A stretch of DNA of 64,000 nucleotides from Bradyrhizobiaceae bacterium Ga0074131 (GTDB lineage: Bacteria; Pseudomonadota; Alphaproteobacteria; Rhizobiales; Xanthobacteraceae): the NCBI GenBank assembly GCA_001464035.1, contig LNEC01000014.1, positions 62,001-126,000 of the forward strand, read 5' to 3'. The position numbers and the translations under genes were made by a program. Every line of letters begins with the position of its first letter. Position 1 is the stretch's first letter. The notes below the pieces were generated by a model that worked only from the letters and a program-made list of their open reading frames with translations, was not told where the DNA came from and made no database searches. This document shows positions 25,693 to 33,251 of this stretch, piece by piece.

Positions 25693-26685
25693 GTGAATTC
25701 AGACCTGAAAACGCGGATTTGGCCGGCCGGCGAGGCTGCCGTGGCGGCGGCCGCGCGCGGCCTCGCCGAGGGCGGGCTGGTCGCGTTCCCGACCGAGACC
25801 GTTTATGGCCTCGGCGCGGACGCCACCAATCCCAAAGCGATTGCCCGGCTTTACCGGGCCAAGGGCCGGCCGGCGTTCAATCCACTGATCGCCCATGTCG
25901 GCGATCTCGCCGCTGCCCGCAGGATAGCCGATTTTGATGCGACGGCGATGGCGCTGGCCGAGGCGTTCTGGCCGGGACCGCTGACGCTGGTGCTGCCGAG
26001 AAGCGCCGATTGCGCGGTGGCCGAACTCGCCACCGCCGGCCTCGACACCATCGCGGTCCGGGTGCCCGCCCACCCGGTTGCGCTGGCCATCCTGCGCGCC
26101 TTCGGCGGACCGGTGGTGGCGCCATCGGCCAATCTGTCGGGCCATGTTTCGCCGACCACGGCGGCCCATGTGCAAGGCGATCTCGCGGGGCGGATTGACC
26201 TGATCGTCGACGGCGGGCCGGTCACGGTCGGCGTCGAATCCACCATTGTCGGATGTTTTGAGGTTCCGATGCTGCTGCGCCCCGGCGGCCTGCCGCGCGA
26301 CGACATCGAGCGCGTGCTCGGCCGCGCGCTGCTGCATCCGCGGCAGGACCCCGGCGCCGACAGCGGGCAACCGCTGGCGCCGGGCATGCTGGCGTCGCAT
26401 TACGCGCCGCGCACCCGGGTCAGGCTCAATGCCGGCAGCGTCGAGCCCGGCGAGGCGCTGCTGGCGTTCGGGCCCGCCGCGCTGCCGGGTGTCGAGAGTG
26501 CCGCCGCCGTGATGAACCTGTCGGCCCGGAGCAATGTCGATGAAGCCGCCGCCAATCTTTTCGGCTATCTTCGCACGCTCGACCGGAGCGGCGCGCGCGC
26601 CATCGCGGTCATGCCGGTCCCGCATCACGGGCTCGGCGAGGCCATCAACGACCGGTTGCGCCGCGCCGCGGTAGGACGCGACTGA
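25693..26685 (+). CDS. L-threonylcarbamoyladenylate synthase (Sua5/YwlC type)
   Basis: It makes threonylcarbamoyl-AMP from threonine, bicarbonate and ATP, the first step of the t6A37 modification of tRNAs reading ANN codons. The N-terminal YrdC domain carries 'GGLVAFPTETVYGLGADA', 'KGRPAFNPLIAHV', and 'FGGPVVAPSANLSGHVSPTTA'. A linker and a C-terminal Sua5 domain (LAPGMLASHYAPRTRVRL) make this the long form, about 330 residues. The frame is open back into the tRNA, so I place the start at the GTG at 25693, after a GAGGG site. The gene lies 68 bases from the tRNA-Pro gene and is transcribed away from it. Confidence 0.93.
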   Translation: MNSDLKTRIWPAGEAAVAAAARGLAEGGLVAFPTETVYGLGADATNPKAIARLYRAKGRPAFNPLIAHVGDLAAARRIADFDATAMALAEAFWPGPLTLVLPRSADCAVAELATAGLDTIAVRVPAHPVALAILRAFGGPVVAPSANLSGHVSPTTAAHVQGDLAGRIDLIVDGGPVTVGVESTIVGCFEVPMLLRPGGLPRDDIERVLGRALLHPRQDPGADSGQPLAPGMLASHYAPRTRVRLNAGSVEPGEALLAFGPAALPGVESAAAVMNLSARSNVDEAAANLFGYLRTLDRSGARAIAVMPVPHHGLGEAINDRLRRAAVGRD

Positions 26686-26736
26686 CGCAACGCAGGAAAT
26701 CGACAAGAGAACAAGCGACGAGAACCAGTGACAAGA

Positions 26737-28167
26737 ATGAACATCATCCAGCCCGCAGCACCACCGCCACTCTCCTCCGGACTGATCGCGCGCTTTCGCG
26801 ACATCGTCGGCGACAAATACGCGGTGACCGACGCCGCCGACATCGCGCCTTACGTCACCGAGGAGCGCGACCTGTTTCGCGGCCGCTCGCCCCTGGTGCT
26901 GCGACCGGGCTCCACGGCGGAAGTATCCGCCATCTGCAAGCTCGCCAGCGAAACCAGGATCGCGCTGGTGCCGCAGGGCGGCAATACCGGCCTGGTCGGC
27001 GGCCAGACCCCGCACCATGGCGAGGTTCTCGTCTCGATGCGGCGGATGGACAAGGTCCGCGACATCGACACGCAGTCCAACACCATGACCTGCGAGGCCG
27101 GCGTGGTGCTGCAGATCGCGCAGCAGCGCGCCTCCGAGGTCGGCCGGCTGTTTCCGCTGTCGCTCGGCGCCGAGGGAAGCTGCACCATCGGCGGCAACCT
27201 CTCCACCAATGCCGGCGGCACCGCGGCGCTGGCCTATGGCGTGGCGCGCGAGATGGCGCTCGGCCTCGAAGTGGTGCTGGCCGACGGCCGCGTTCTCAAT
27301 GGCCTGTCGAAGCTGAAGAAGGACAACACCGGCTACGACCTGCGCAACCTCTTCATCGGCGCCGAAGGCACGCTCGGCATCATCACCGCGGCGACGCTCA
27401 AACTGTTTCCGAAGCCGCGCGCGGTGGAGACCGGCTTTGTCGGCCTGCAATCCCCCGATGCCGCGCTGAAGCTGCTGTCGATCTCGCAGAACGAGGCCGC
27501 CGGCACGCTCACCAGTTTTGAATTGCTGGCCGACATCGCGGTTGATTTCAGCGTGCGCCACGGCATCGACATCCGCCACCCGCTGGCGAACAGGCATCCC
27601 TGGTACGTGCTGATGGAGCTGTCGTCGCCGCGCGACGACGCCCGCGCCACGCTGGAAGGTATCCTGGCCAGGGGATTGGAAGAGGGCATCGTCGATGACG
27701 CCGTGATCGCCGCCAATCTCAGCCATCGGGCGGCGTTCTGGAAGCTGCGCGACGAGATGTCGGCGGCGCAGAAACCGGAAGGCGGCTCGATCAAGCACGA
27801 CATTTCGGTGCCGGTCGCCGCGGTGCCCGATTTCATCGAGGCTGCCGATGCCGCCGTGGTGAAACTGATCCCGGGATCGCGCCCGGTGCCGTTCGGCCAT
27901 CTCGGCGACGGCAACATCCATTACAATGTCAGCCAGCCCGTCGGCGGCGACACCGCCGACTTCATGAGCCGGTGGCACGACGTCAATGCTGTCGTGTTCG
28001 AGATCGTGCTGCGGATGGGCGGCTCGATCTCCGCCGAGCACGGCATCGGCGTGCTCAAGCGTGACGAACTGCCCGAGGTCAAGGACAGGGTCGCGATCGA
28101 GCTGATGCGCGGCATCAAGGCGATGCTCGATCCGCTTGGCATCATGAACCCCGGCAAGGTGCTGTGA
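26737..28167 (+). CDS. FAD-linked oxidoreductase, GlcD / D-2-hydroxyacid dehydrogenase type
   Basis: This is a soluble flavoenzyme of the vanillyl-alcohol-oxidase fold that oxidises a D-2-hydroxyacid, such as D-lactate, glycolate or D-2-hydroxyglutarate. The FAD-binding domain shows 'LVPQGGNTGLVGGQTP' and 'GAEGSCTIGGNLSTNAGGTAAL'. The C-terminal FAD-oxidase domain shows 'PFGHLGDGNIHYNVSQP' and 'SAEHGIGVLKRDELP', containing the conserved His residues. The length of about 476 residues is normal. The ATG at 26737 gives MNIIQPAAP; a GTG at 26728 would add three residues. The sequence is closest in layout to D-2-hydroxyglutarate dehydrogenase-like proteins, but the substrate cannot be fixed from motifs. 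It may be co-transcribed with the upstream Sua5 gene and the racemase-like gene that follows. Confidence 0.9.
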   Translation: MNIIQPAAPPPLSSGLIARFRDIVGDKYAVTDAADIAPYVTEERDLFRGRSPLVLRPGSTAEVSAICKLASETRIALVPQGGNTGLVGGQTPHHGEVLVSMRRMDKVRDIDTQSNTMTCEAGVVLQIAQQRASEVGRLFPLSLGAEGSCTIGGNLSTNAGGTAALAYGVAREMALGLEVVLADGRVLNGLSKLKKDNTGYDLRNLFIGAEGTLGIITAATLKLFPKPRAVETGFVGLQSPDAALKLLSISQNEAAGTLTSFELLADIAVDFSVRHGIDIRHPLANRHPWYVLMELSSPRDDARATLEGILARGLEEGIVDDAVIAANLSHRAAFWKLRDEMSAAQKPEGGSIKHDISVPVAAVPDFIEAADAAVVKLIPGSRPVPFGHLGDGNIHYNVSQPVGGDTADFMSRWHDVNAVVFEIVLRMGGSISAEHGIGVLKRDELPEVKDRVAIELMRGIKAMLDPLGIMNPGKVL

Positions 28168-28216
28168 ACGGCGGGCCCGGCGCAACTGAGCCTTTGCTCC
28201 CGAGGACGGAGTAAAG

Positions 28217-28855
28217 ATGCGCATCGCTCTCATCCATGCCCTGAGGCACTCGATTCAGCCGATCGAGGCCTCGTTCGCCCGGCTGTGGCCGAACGCCAGC
28301 CTTATGAATCTGCTCGACGACAGCCTGTCGGCCGATCTGGCGCGCGACGGCCGCCTCACCGATGCCATAACGGGGCGCTTCCTGTCGCTGGGAGGCTACG
28401 CGGCCTCGACCGGCGCCGACGCCATCCTGTTCACCTGCTCGGCCTTCGGCCCCTGCATCGAGGCCGTCGCGCGCGCGCACGCGCCGATGCCGGTGCTGAA
28501 ACCCAATGCGGCGATGATCGAGCAGGCCGCCGCAAAGGGCCACCGGATCGGCTTGCTCTCGACCTTCGCGCCGACGCTGGTGTCGATGCCGCCGGAATTT
28601 CCCGCTTCCGTCGAGCTGGTGCCGAAGCTGGCTGATGGCGCGCTGGCGGCGCTGGATCGCGGCGACCGCGCCGAACACGATCGCCTGGTCGTGGAAGCGT
28701 CACGCGACTTGTGCGACTGCGACCTGATCGCGCTGGCGCAATACAGCATGGCGCCGGCGGCAGCGCTGGTCGCTGAAGCGTCGGGCCGGCCGGTGCTCAC
28801 GACGCCTGATAGCGCGGTGATGAAGCTGAGGGCGTTGCTCGGCGTTGCCGGGTGA
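28217..28855 (+). CDS. Asp/Glu racemase-superfamily protein
   Basis: This cytoplasmic protein of 212 residues has the Asp/Glu/hydantoin racemase fold. The first catalytic cysteine is clear: Cys74 in AILFTCSAFGPC. The equivalent of the second catalytic cysteine falls in CDCDLIALAQYSMAP, where the expected Cys is Gln175, so a simple two-base racemase mechanism is doubtful. The start has a GGACGGAG-like ribosome site 6-8 bases upstream. It follows the FAD oxidoreductase by 49 bases on the same strand and may be part of the same unit. Substrate unknown; an isomerase or decarboxylase-like activity is possible. Confidence 0.82.
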   Translation: MRIALIHALRHSIQPIEASFARLWPNASLMNLLDDSLSADLARDGRLTDAITGRFLSLGGYAASTGADAILFTCSAFGPCIEAVARAHAPMPVLKPNAAMIEQAAAKGHRIGLLSTFAPTLVSMPPEFPASVELVPKLADGALAALDRGDRAEHDRLVVEASRDLCDCDLIALAQYSMAPAAALVAEASGRPVLTTPDSAVMKLRALLGVAG

Positions 28856-28858
28856 ATC

Positions 28859-28936
28859 CGTAGGGGGCAAAGCGAAGCGTGCCCACCATCTTCAACAACG
28901 GTGGGCACGGCGCAAGTGCGCCTTTGCCCATCTACG
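28859..28936. repeat. Palindromic intergenic repeat (REP-like)
   Basis: The core is a perfect 10-base inverted repeat, CGTGCCCACC (28878-28887) and GGTGGGCACG (28900-28909), around a 12-base loop. The palindrome continues imperfectly outward to CGTAG at 28859-28863 and CTACG at 28932-28936, with GGGCAAAG and CTTTGCCC in between. From memory, this 'GTGGGCAAAG...GTGCCCACC' pattern recurs in Bradyrhizobium genomes. It lies between convergent genes and could also end transcription. Confidence 0.75.
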
Positions 28937-28944
28937 AATTCATC

Positions 28945-29709
28945 TCAAAACAAGCTCCCCTGCCCGTCATCCTCGGACGCCGCCGCGACCTTGCGCGGGC
29001 TGGCCTGCTTCGCCGGCTTCGGCGGTTCGGCCGCCCGCTGCTCGGCCGTGATGGGCAGGATCAGCTGCGCGTCGTCATTGGCGACGTGGTTCACCCGGGT
29101 CGAAATCTCGTGCCAGGCGAACTCGCCCTCGGCGGGCGCGGTCAAAAGCGCCATCACGCCTGCCGCGCTGTCATCGCTGCAATCGAGCCAGCGGGCGAAA
29201 TCATCGGAAGCGATGGTCACGGGCACGCGGTGATGCAGCACGCCGAGATCGGCGCTCGCCGGTGCGGTGACGATCGCCACGGTGTCGAGTTCCTCGCCGT
29301 TCGGGCCGACCCAGGTTTCCGCCAGCCCGGCGAGGCCGATCGGCTGCCCATCGCGGCGATGGATGAAGTACGGCCGCCGGGGTTTTGCCGGACCCTGCCA
29401 TTCATAATAGCCGTCTGCCGGGATCAGGCAGCGCCGCCGCCGGATCGCGTTCCTGAAGGCCGGTTTTTCCAGCGCGGTTTCCGAACGCGCATTGATCAGC
29501 AGGGTGAATGTTCCGGGGTCCTTGACCCAGGCCGGCAACAGGCCCCAGCGCATCAGCCGGAAATGCCGGATGCCGTTTTCGACAATCACGACAGGTACCG
29601 GTTGCGTCGGCGCGATGTTATGTCTTGGCGGGAAATTCGGCTGCTCGAGGTAGCCGAAAATCTGCCGCAACGCCGACGGGGGCGAGGTTATGACGAAGCG
29701 TCCGCACAT
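28945..29709 (-). CDS. SOS response-associated peptidase (SRAP; YedK/HMCES family)
   Basis: SRAP proteins shield abasic sites in single-stranded DNA by forming a thiazolidine crosslink through Cys2. All key residues are present: the exposed Cys2 in MCGRFVI, Asn in INARSET, Glu in GYYEWQG and His in HHRVPV. 'MRWGLLPAW' and 'RRCLIPADGYYEW' are family hallmarks. The 254 residues include a Pro/Ala/Lys-rich tail after about 215. It is convergent with the racemase-like gene and divergent from the hypothetical gene at 29772. No LexA box is obvious to me by eye. Confidence 0.95.
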   Translation of the reverse strand: MCGRFVITSPPSALRQIFGYLEQPNFPPRHNIAPTQPVPVVIVENGIRHFRLMRWGLLPAWVKDPGTFTLLINARSETALEKPAFRNAIRRRRCLIPADGYYEWQGPAKPRRPYFIHRRDGQPIGLAGLAETWVGPNGEELDTVAIVTAPASADLGVLHHRVPVTIASDDFARWLDCSDDSAAGVMALLTAPAEGEFAWHEISTRVNHVANDDAQLILPITAEQRAAEPPKPAKQASPRKVAAASEDDGQGSLF

Positions 29710-29771
29710 TCTATGGTCCAGATAGGTATCCGTTCAGGTCCCTTTAACGCCAAACGTCAACACTGCGCCGG

Positions 29772-30284
29772 ATGACCACGAAGGCTGCCACATCCGCAAC
29801 CCCCGATCGCCCGGCGCCCGGCAAGGCTGCTGGCGGCGACGCCGCGCGGACCGCGCAATTGCGGGCCGCCAACATCAACCCCCGTACCGGGCTTGCCACC
29901 GATTATCTGAATCACTTCAATGAAGCCATCATGCTGCTGGAGATGGTTCCCGAGATGCCGGAATGCGCCGAGGATTTTCTCGCTTGGCAGCCGCTGTCCT
30001 ATGCCGAGCATTTCACGGCGTCGAACTTCAGGGCGCGCGACCTCGCGATCTCGGCCTATAATTCCGCCGACCCGAAGATCCGCGCCGAGTTCGACAATAT
30101 CACCAGCGCCATGACCTCGATTCTGACCGCGGTGGGCGATGCGATGCGCAAGGTCACGCAGGACAAGACCCGCGCCACATTGGCCGATCAGGCCACCGGC
30201 TGGGTCAAGCCGCTGGTGATGCTGGCCGGCGGCATCATCAATGGCGACCGCGAGGCCGACGTCGACTATATCATGACCCACTGA
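29772..30284 (+). CDS. Conserved rhizobial hypothetical protein
   Basis: This protein has 170 residues. After a disordered Ala/Pro/Gly-rich tail (about 1-30) comes a compact, probably all-helical domain with 'AANINPRTGLATDYLNHFNE', 'LLEMVPEMPECAEDFLAW', and 'HFTASNFRARDLAISAYNSA'. It has no signal peptide or membrane helix. I recall close relatives annotated only as hypothetical in many Rhizobiales. Its last base is shared with the ATG of the NUDIX gene (TGATG), so the two are probably translated together. Function unknown. Confidence 0.82.
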   Translation: MTTKAATSATPDRPAPGKAAGGDAARTAQLRAANINPRTGLATDYLNHFNEAIMLLEMVPEMPECAEDFLAWQPLSYAEHFTASNFRARDLAISAYNSADPKIRAEFDNITSAMTSILTAVGDAMRKVTQDKTRATLADQATGWVKPLVMLAGGIINGDREADVDYIMTH

Positions 30285-30715
30285 TGTCGATCGCGTCTCC
30301 GGTCCCGCCACAGCATCCTCAACTGGCCGTCTCGGCGGCGATATTTCGCGAGGGCAAGATCCTGCTGGTGCGGCGGGCGAGATCGCCGGCCAGGGGCTTG
30401 TATTCGCTGCCCGGCGGAAGGGTCGAATTCGGCGAAACCCTGCACACCGCCCTGCGTCGCGAAGTCGACGAGGAAACCGCGCTGAAGATCGACATCATTG
30501 GCCTCGCCGGATGGCGGGAAGTAGTGCCGGGAACGAGCGGCGGCGGCCACTATCTGATCATGACGTTCGCGGCGCGCTGGTGCTCGGGTGATCCCGTGCT
30601 GAACGACGAACACGACGATTTCAGGTGGATGGCGCTGGAAAGCCTTGATGATCTCGAAGTCACCGACGGCCTGCAGGAGATCATGGACGCGGCCCGGCGC
30701 GTGCTCGAGGCCTAG
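30284..30715 (+). CDS. NUDIX hydrolase
   Basis: This small cytoplasmic hydrolase of 143 residues acts on nucleoside-diphosphate-linked compounds; the exact substrate cannot be told. The NUDIX box is GGRVEFGETLHTALRREVDEETAL, matching G-x5-E-x7-R-E-x2-E-E-x-G-U except that Ala replaces the late Gly. It is preceded by 'AVSAAIFREGKILLVRR' and followed by a beta strand region (GGGHYLIMTFAARW). Translation appears coupled to the upstream hypothetical gene by a one-base overlap. Its layout is like ADP-ribose or 8-oxo-dGTP pyrophosphatases. Confidence 0.92.
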   Translation: MSIASPVPPQHPQLAVSAAIFREGKILLVRRARSPARGLYSLPGGRVEFGETLHTALRREVDEETALKIDIIGLAGWREVVPGTSGGGHYLIMTFAARWCSGDPVLNDEHDDFRWMALESLDDLEVTDGLQEIMDAARRVLEA

Positions 30716-30784
30716 CCCCGGCAGCCTCGATGCCTTGCTTCCAGCGCATTGAAAAGGCATATCTCGGCGGTCCCGGAAACCGTC

Positions 30785-31174
30785 ATGTCCATGCATTTTT
30801 CAAAGCATTTTGTGGCCGCCCTCATCTTGATCTCAGCGGGCGTTTCCGGCCCTGCACCGGCGCAGGATGCAGCCGCGCCGTTCGATGGCGAACTGCTGCG
30901 GCTGGCCGAGATCCTCGGCACCCTGCACTATTTGCGGGGCATTTGCGGCAGCAATGAGGGGCTCAAATGGCGCAACGAAATGCAGGCGCTGGTCGACGCC
31001 GAAACCCCCTCCGGCGAACGCCGCTCCCGCATGATCGCCGGGTTCAATCGCGGCTATAACGGCTTCCAGCAAACCTACCGCACCTGCACGCCGGCGGCCT
31101 CGATCGCGATCCGCCGCTACATCGAGGAAGGCTCGAAGATTTCGCGGGACCTGACCGCCCGCTACGCCAACTGA
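30785..31174 (+). CDS. TIGR02301-family exported protein
   Basis: This small periplasmic protein of unknown function is typical of Rhizobiales. The signal peptide is SKHFVAALILISAGVSGPAPAQ. The mature domain shows the family pattern 'LAEILGTLHYLRGICG', 'WRNEMQALVDAE', 'RMIAGFNRGYNGFQQTYRTCT', and 'YIEEGSKISRDL', with two conserved cysteines likely to pair. I prefer the ATG at 30785 (MSMHFSK), with GGAA about eight bases upstream; the frame continues to 30749. It follows the NUDIX gene by 69 bases on the same strand. Confidence 0.85.
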   Translation: MSMHFSKHFVAALILISAGVSGPAPAQDAAAPFDGELLRLAEILGTLHYLRGICGSNEGLKWRNEMQALVDAETPSGERRSRMIAGFNRGYNGFQQTYRTCTPAASIAIRRYIEEGSKISRDLTARYAN

Positions 31175-31380
31175 GCTGCTGGGGCTGCGAAACCCGCTGC
31201 AAGTTTTTCCTGACTTCGGAGGCTGGGCTGCCCGGGACCTTTACGGTTCCGGATGCAACAAGAGAGCAAACCGCCGTTAACCTTTGTTAAAGAACCGGCC
31301 TAGGCAGCCCGTCGGCGCATGCTACACCTCGCGCGTCAGACGCGTTCCGCCCTGGATCGCGCGCAGTGCCGCCAGAGTCC

Positions 31381-31638
31381 ATGAGCCATCCAGTATCCTT
31401 TGCGACCGCCCGCGACCCGTTGCCCGATCACGAACAGAAACAGGCGGCGCTCGGCTATCTCAACGAGGCCTGGGCGGAAGCGCGGCACGATGGCGACTGC
31501 CTGGCGCAGGCCAGCCTGTTCGCGGCGTTCGCCGAACTGGTCGGCACCTACGGCGAAGACGCGGTGGCGAAATTCGTCGAAGGCCTGCCGGTGCGCGTGC
31601 GCAACGGCGAGTTTTCGATTCAGATGGCGAAGCAGTAA
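31381..31638 (+). CDS. Small conserved hypothetical protein
   Basis: This 85-residue protein starts at the ATG at 31381 (MSHPVSFATARDPLPDHEQKQ); 31366 is an alternative adding five residues. It is helical and acidic: 'AALGYLNEAWAEARHDGDCLAQASLFAAFAELVGTYGEDAVAKFVEGLPVRVRNGEF'. There is no signal peptide or membrane segment. Short proteins of this pattern are common in Bradyrhizobium and are unannotated. The coding call rests on composition and recalled conservation. Confidence 0.7.
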   Translation: MSHPVSFATARDPLPDHEQKQAALGYLNEAWAEARHDGDCLAQASLFAAFAELVGTYGEDAVAKFVEGLPVRVRNGEFSIQMAKQ

Positions 31639-31724
31639 CGGCGCTCGCGTTTCGTAGCGCGGTGTGACACAACCACCGTCGTCATCGCCCGGTAGAAATC
31701 AGTCGAAAAGCCGCGGCCTACTGG

Positions 31725-31745
31725 GTCCCCCGCTTCGCGGAGGAC
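31725..31745. terminator. Hairpin between convergent genes
   Basis: GTCCCCCGC (31725-31733) pairs with GCGGAGGAC (31737-31745) around TTC, eight of nine positions matched. It sits between the convergent hypothetical gene ending at 31638 and the dihydroorotase-like gene ending at 31793. It lacks a clear T tract, so it may be a repeat rather than an intrinsic terminator. Confidence 0.4.
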
Positions 31746-31792
31746 GACAACTGAGGTTGGTGCGAGGGCGTTGGCTCCGTCTGGCCACGTCC

Positions 31793-33127
31793 CTACCCCC
31801 TCAGCGTCTCCAGAAATCGCACCGGCTCGCCACTCGATGGCCCGACCAGCTCGCCCTGCCACATCACGCGGCGGCCCCGCACGAACGTGCCGACCGGCCA
31901 GCCGGTAACTCGCACGCCGTGATACGGCGTCCAGCCGGCGCGCGAGGCCACCCACTCGTCGGTGATGGTCTCGCTGCGCTTGAGATCGACTACCGTAAAG
32001 TCCGCATCGTACCCGGCCGCGATGCGGCCCTTGCAGGCGATGTTGAACAGCCGCGCGGGACCGGCGCTGGTGAGATCGACAAGTCTGGCCAGCGACAACC
32101 GCCCGGCATTGACGTGGTCGAGCATCAACGGCACCAGCGTCTGCACGCCGGTCATGCCCGACGGCGAGGCCGGATAGGTCTTGGCTTTTTCCTCCAGCGT
32201 GTGCGGAGCGTGATCGGAGCCGAGCACGTCGACGATCCCCTGCTCGATGCCGCGCCAGATTCCCTGCCGGTGATCGGCCGAGCGCACCGGCGGATTCATC
32301 TGCGCCCGGGTGCCGAGCCGCTCGTAGCATTCGGGCGCGGCTAGCGTCAGATGATGCGGCGTCGCCTCGCAGGAGGCGACGTCCTTGTGGTCGCGCAGAA
32401 ACTCGATCTCCTCCCGGGTCGAGATGTGCAGCACATGAATGCGTTTTCCGGTCTCGTGCGCGAGCTTGACGAGGCGCTGGGTCGCCAACAGCGCCGCGGT
32501 CTCGTCGCGCCAAACCGGATGCGAGCGCGGGTCGCCCTCGATGCGCAGGCTCTTGCGGTCGTTGAGGCGGTATTCGTCCTCGGCATGAAAGGCGGCGCGG
32601 CGTTTGATCACCTGAAAAATCCGGCGCAGGCTTTCGTCGTCCTCGACCAGCAGTGCACCGGTGGACGAGCCGATAAAGACTTTGACGCCGGCGCAGCCCG
32701 GCGCGCGTTCGAGTTCAGGCAGGTCCTGCACGTTGTCGCGGGTGCCGCCGATGAAGAAGGCAAAATCGCAATGCATGCGGTGGTGGCCGGCCTTCACCTT
32801 CGCGGTGAGGGTCGCTTCCGTGATGGTGAGCGGATCGGTGTTGGGCATTTCGAACACCGCGGTGACGCCGCCCATCACGGCGCTGCGCGAGCCCGTTTCG
32901 AGGTCTTCCTTGTGGGTGAGGCCCGGCTCGCGAAAGTGGACCTGGGTGTCGATGACGCCGGGCAGGATGTGAAGTCCCTTGCAGTCGATCACCTCGGCGG
33001 CCGAAGCCTGGCCAAGCGAGCCGATCTCAGCGATGCGGCCGCCCACGAGCCCGATATCGCGCTCACCGGCGCCGTCCTGGTTGACCACGGTGCCGGATGT
33101 TAGAATAATATCAAAGCGTTGCGTCAT
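31793..33127 (-). CDS. pyrC: Dihydroorotase-family amidohydrolase
   Basis: A cyclic amidohydrolase with the dihydroorotase layout, expected to interconvert carbamoyl-aspartate and dihydroorotate in pyrimidine synthesis. At 444 residues it matches class I enzymes. Visible motifs are DTQVHFREPG (60-69), FEMPNTDP, GVKVFIGSSTG with Lys149 as candidate carbamylated lysine, FHAEDE (His181), HVLHIST (His231/His234) and GSDHAPH. The usual HxH metal motif reads Gln62-Val-His64, so one zinc ligand is replaced. I recall the same change in rhizobial relatives, so it may be a stable subfamily rather than a dead gene. The gene is divergent from the YgfZ gene. An alternative hydantoinase-like activity cannot be excluded. 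Confidence 0.88.
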   Translation of the reverse strand: MTQRFDIILTSGTVVNQDGAGERDIGLVGGRIAEIGSLGQASAAEVIDCKGLHILPGVIDTQVHFREPGLTHKEDLETGSRSAVMGGVTAVFEMPNTDPLTITEATLTAKVKAGHHRMHCDFAFFIGGTRDNVQDLPELERAPGCAGVKVFIGSSTGALLVEDDESLRRIFQVIKRRAAFHAEDEYRLNDRKSLRIEGDPRSHPVWRDETAALLATQRLVKLAHETGKRIHVLHISTREEIEFLRDHKDVASCEATPHHLTLAAPECYERLGTRAQMNPPVRSADHRQGIWRGIEQGIVDVLGSDHAPHTLEEKAKTYPASPSGMTGVQTLVPLMLDHVNAGRLSLARLVDLTSAGPARLFNIACKGRIAAGYDADFTVVDLKRSETITDEWVASRAGWTPYHGVRVTGWPVGTFVRGRRVMWQGELVGPSSGEPVRFLETLRG

Positions 33128-33251
33128 GAAACCTCAGTACCACTTGCGGAAGTTGATGTTACGGGTCTTGTTCCTGATACCTTAGCGCCTTACGTTGCCA
33201 TGTGATATCCGGAAGCTGCGTTTCCCCAGCAAGTTTGCCAGAGAACCCCTT

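Noticed and set aside
25699..28233. 844-codon minus-strand frame over the Sua5 and FAD oxidoreductase genes
   Set aside because: The composition is His/Arg/Gln-rich shadow sequence; both plus-strand genes are unmistakable.
28879..29775. Long plus-strand frame opposite the SRAP gene
   Set aside because: It is antisense to a clearly conserved gene, has no ribosome site and runs through a palindromic repeat; typical of high-GC shadow frames.
31284..31304. GTTAACCTTTGTTAA-like sequence near 31270-31290 as a CtrA box
   Set aside because: The spacing between the TTAA halves is six bases, not seven, so it does not match the consensus.
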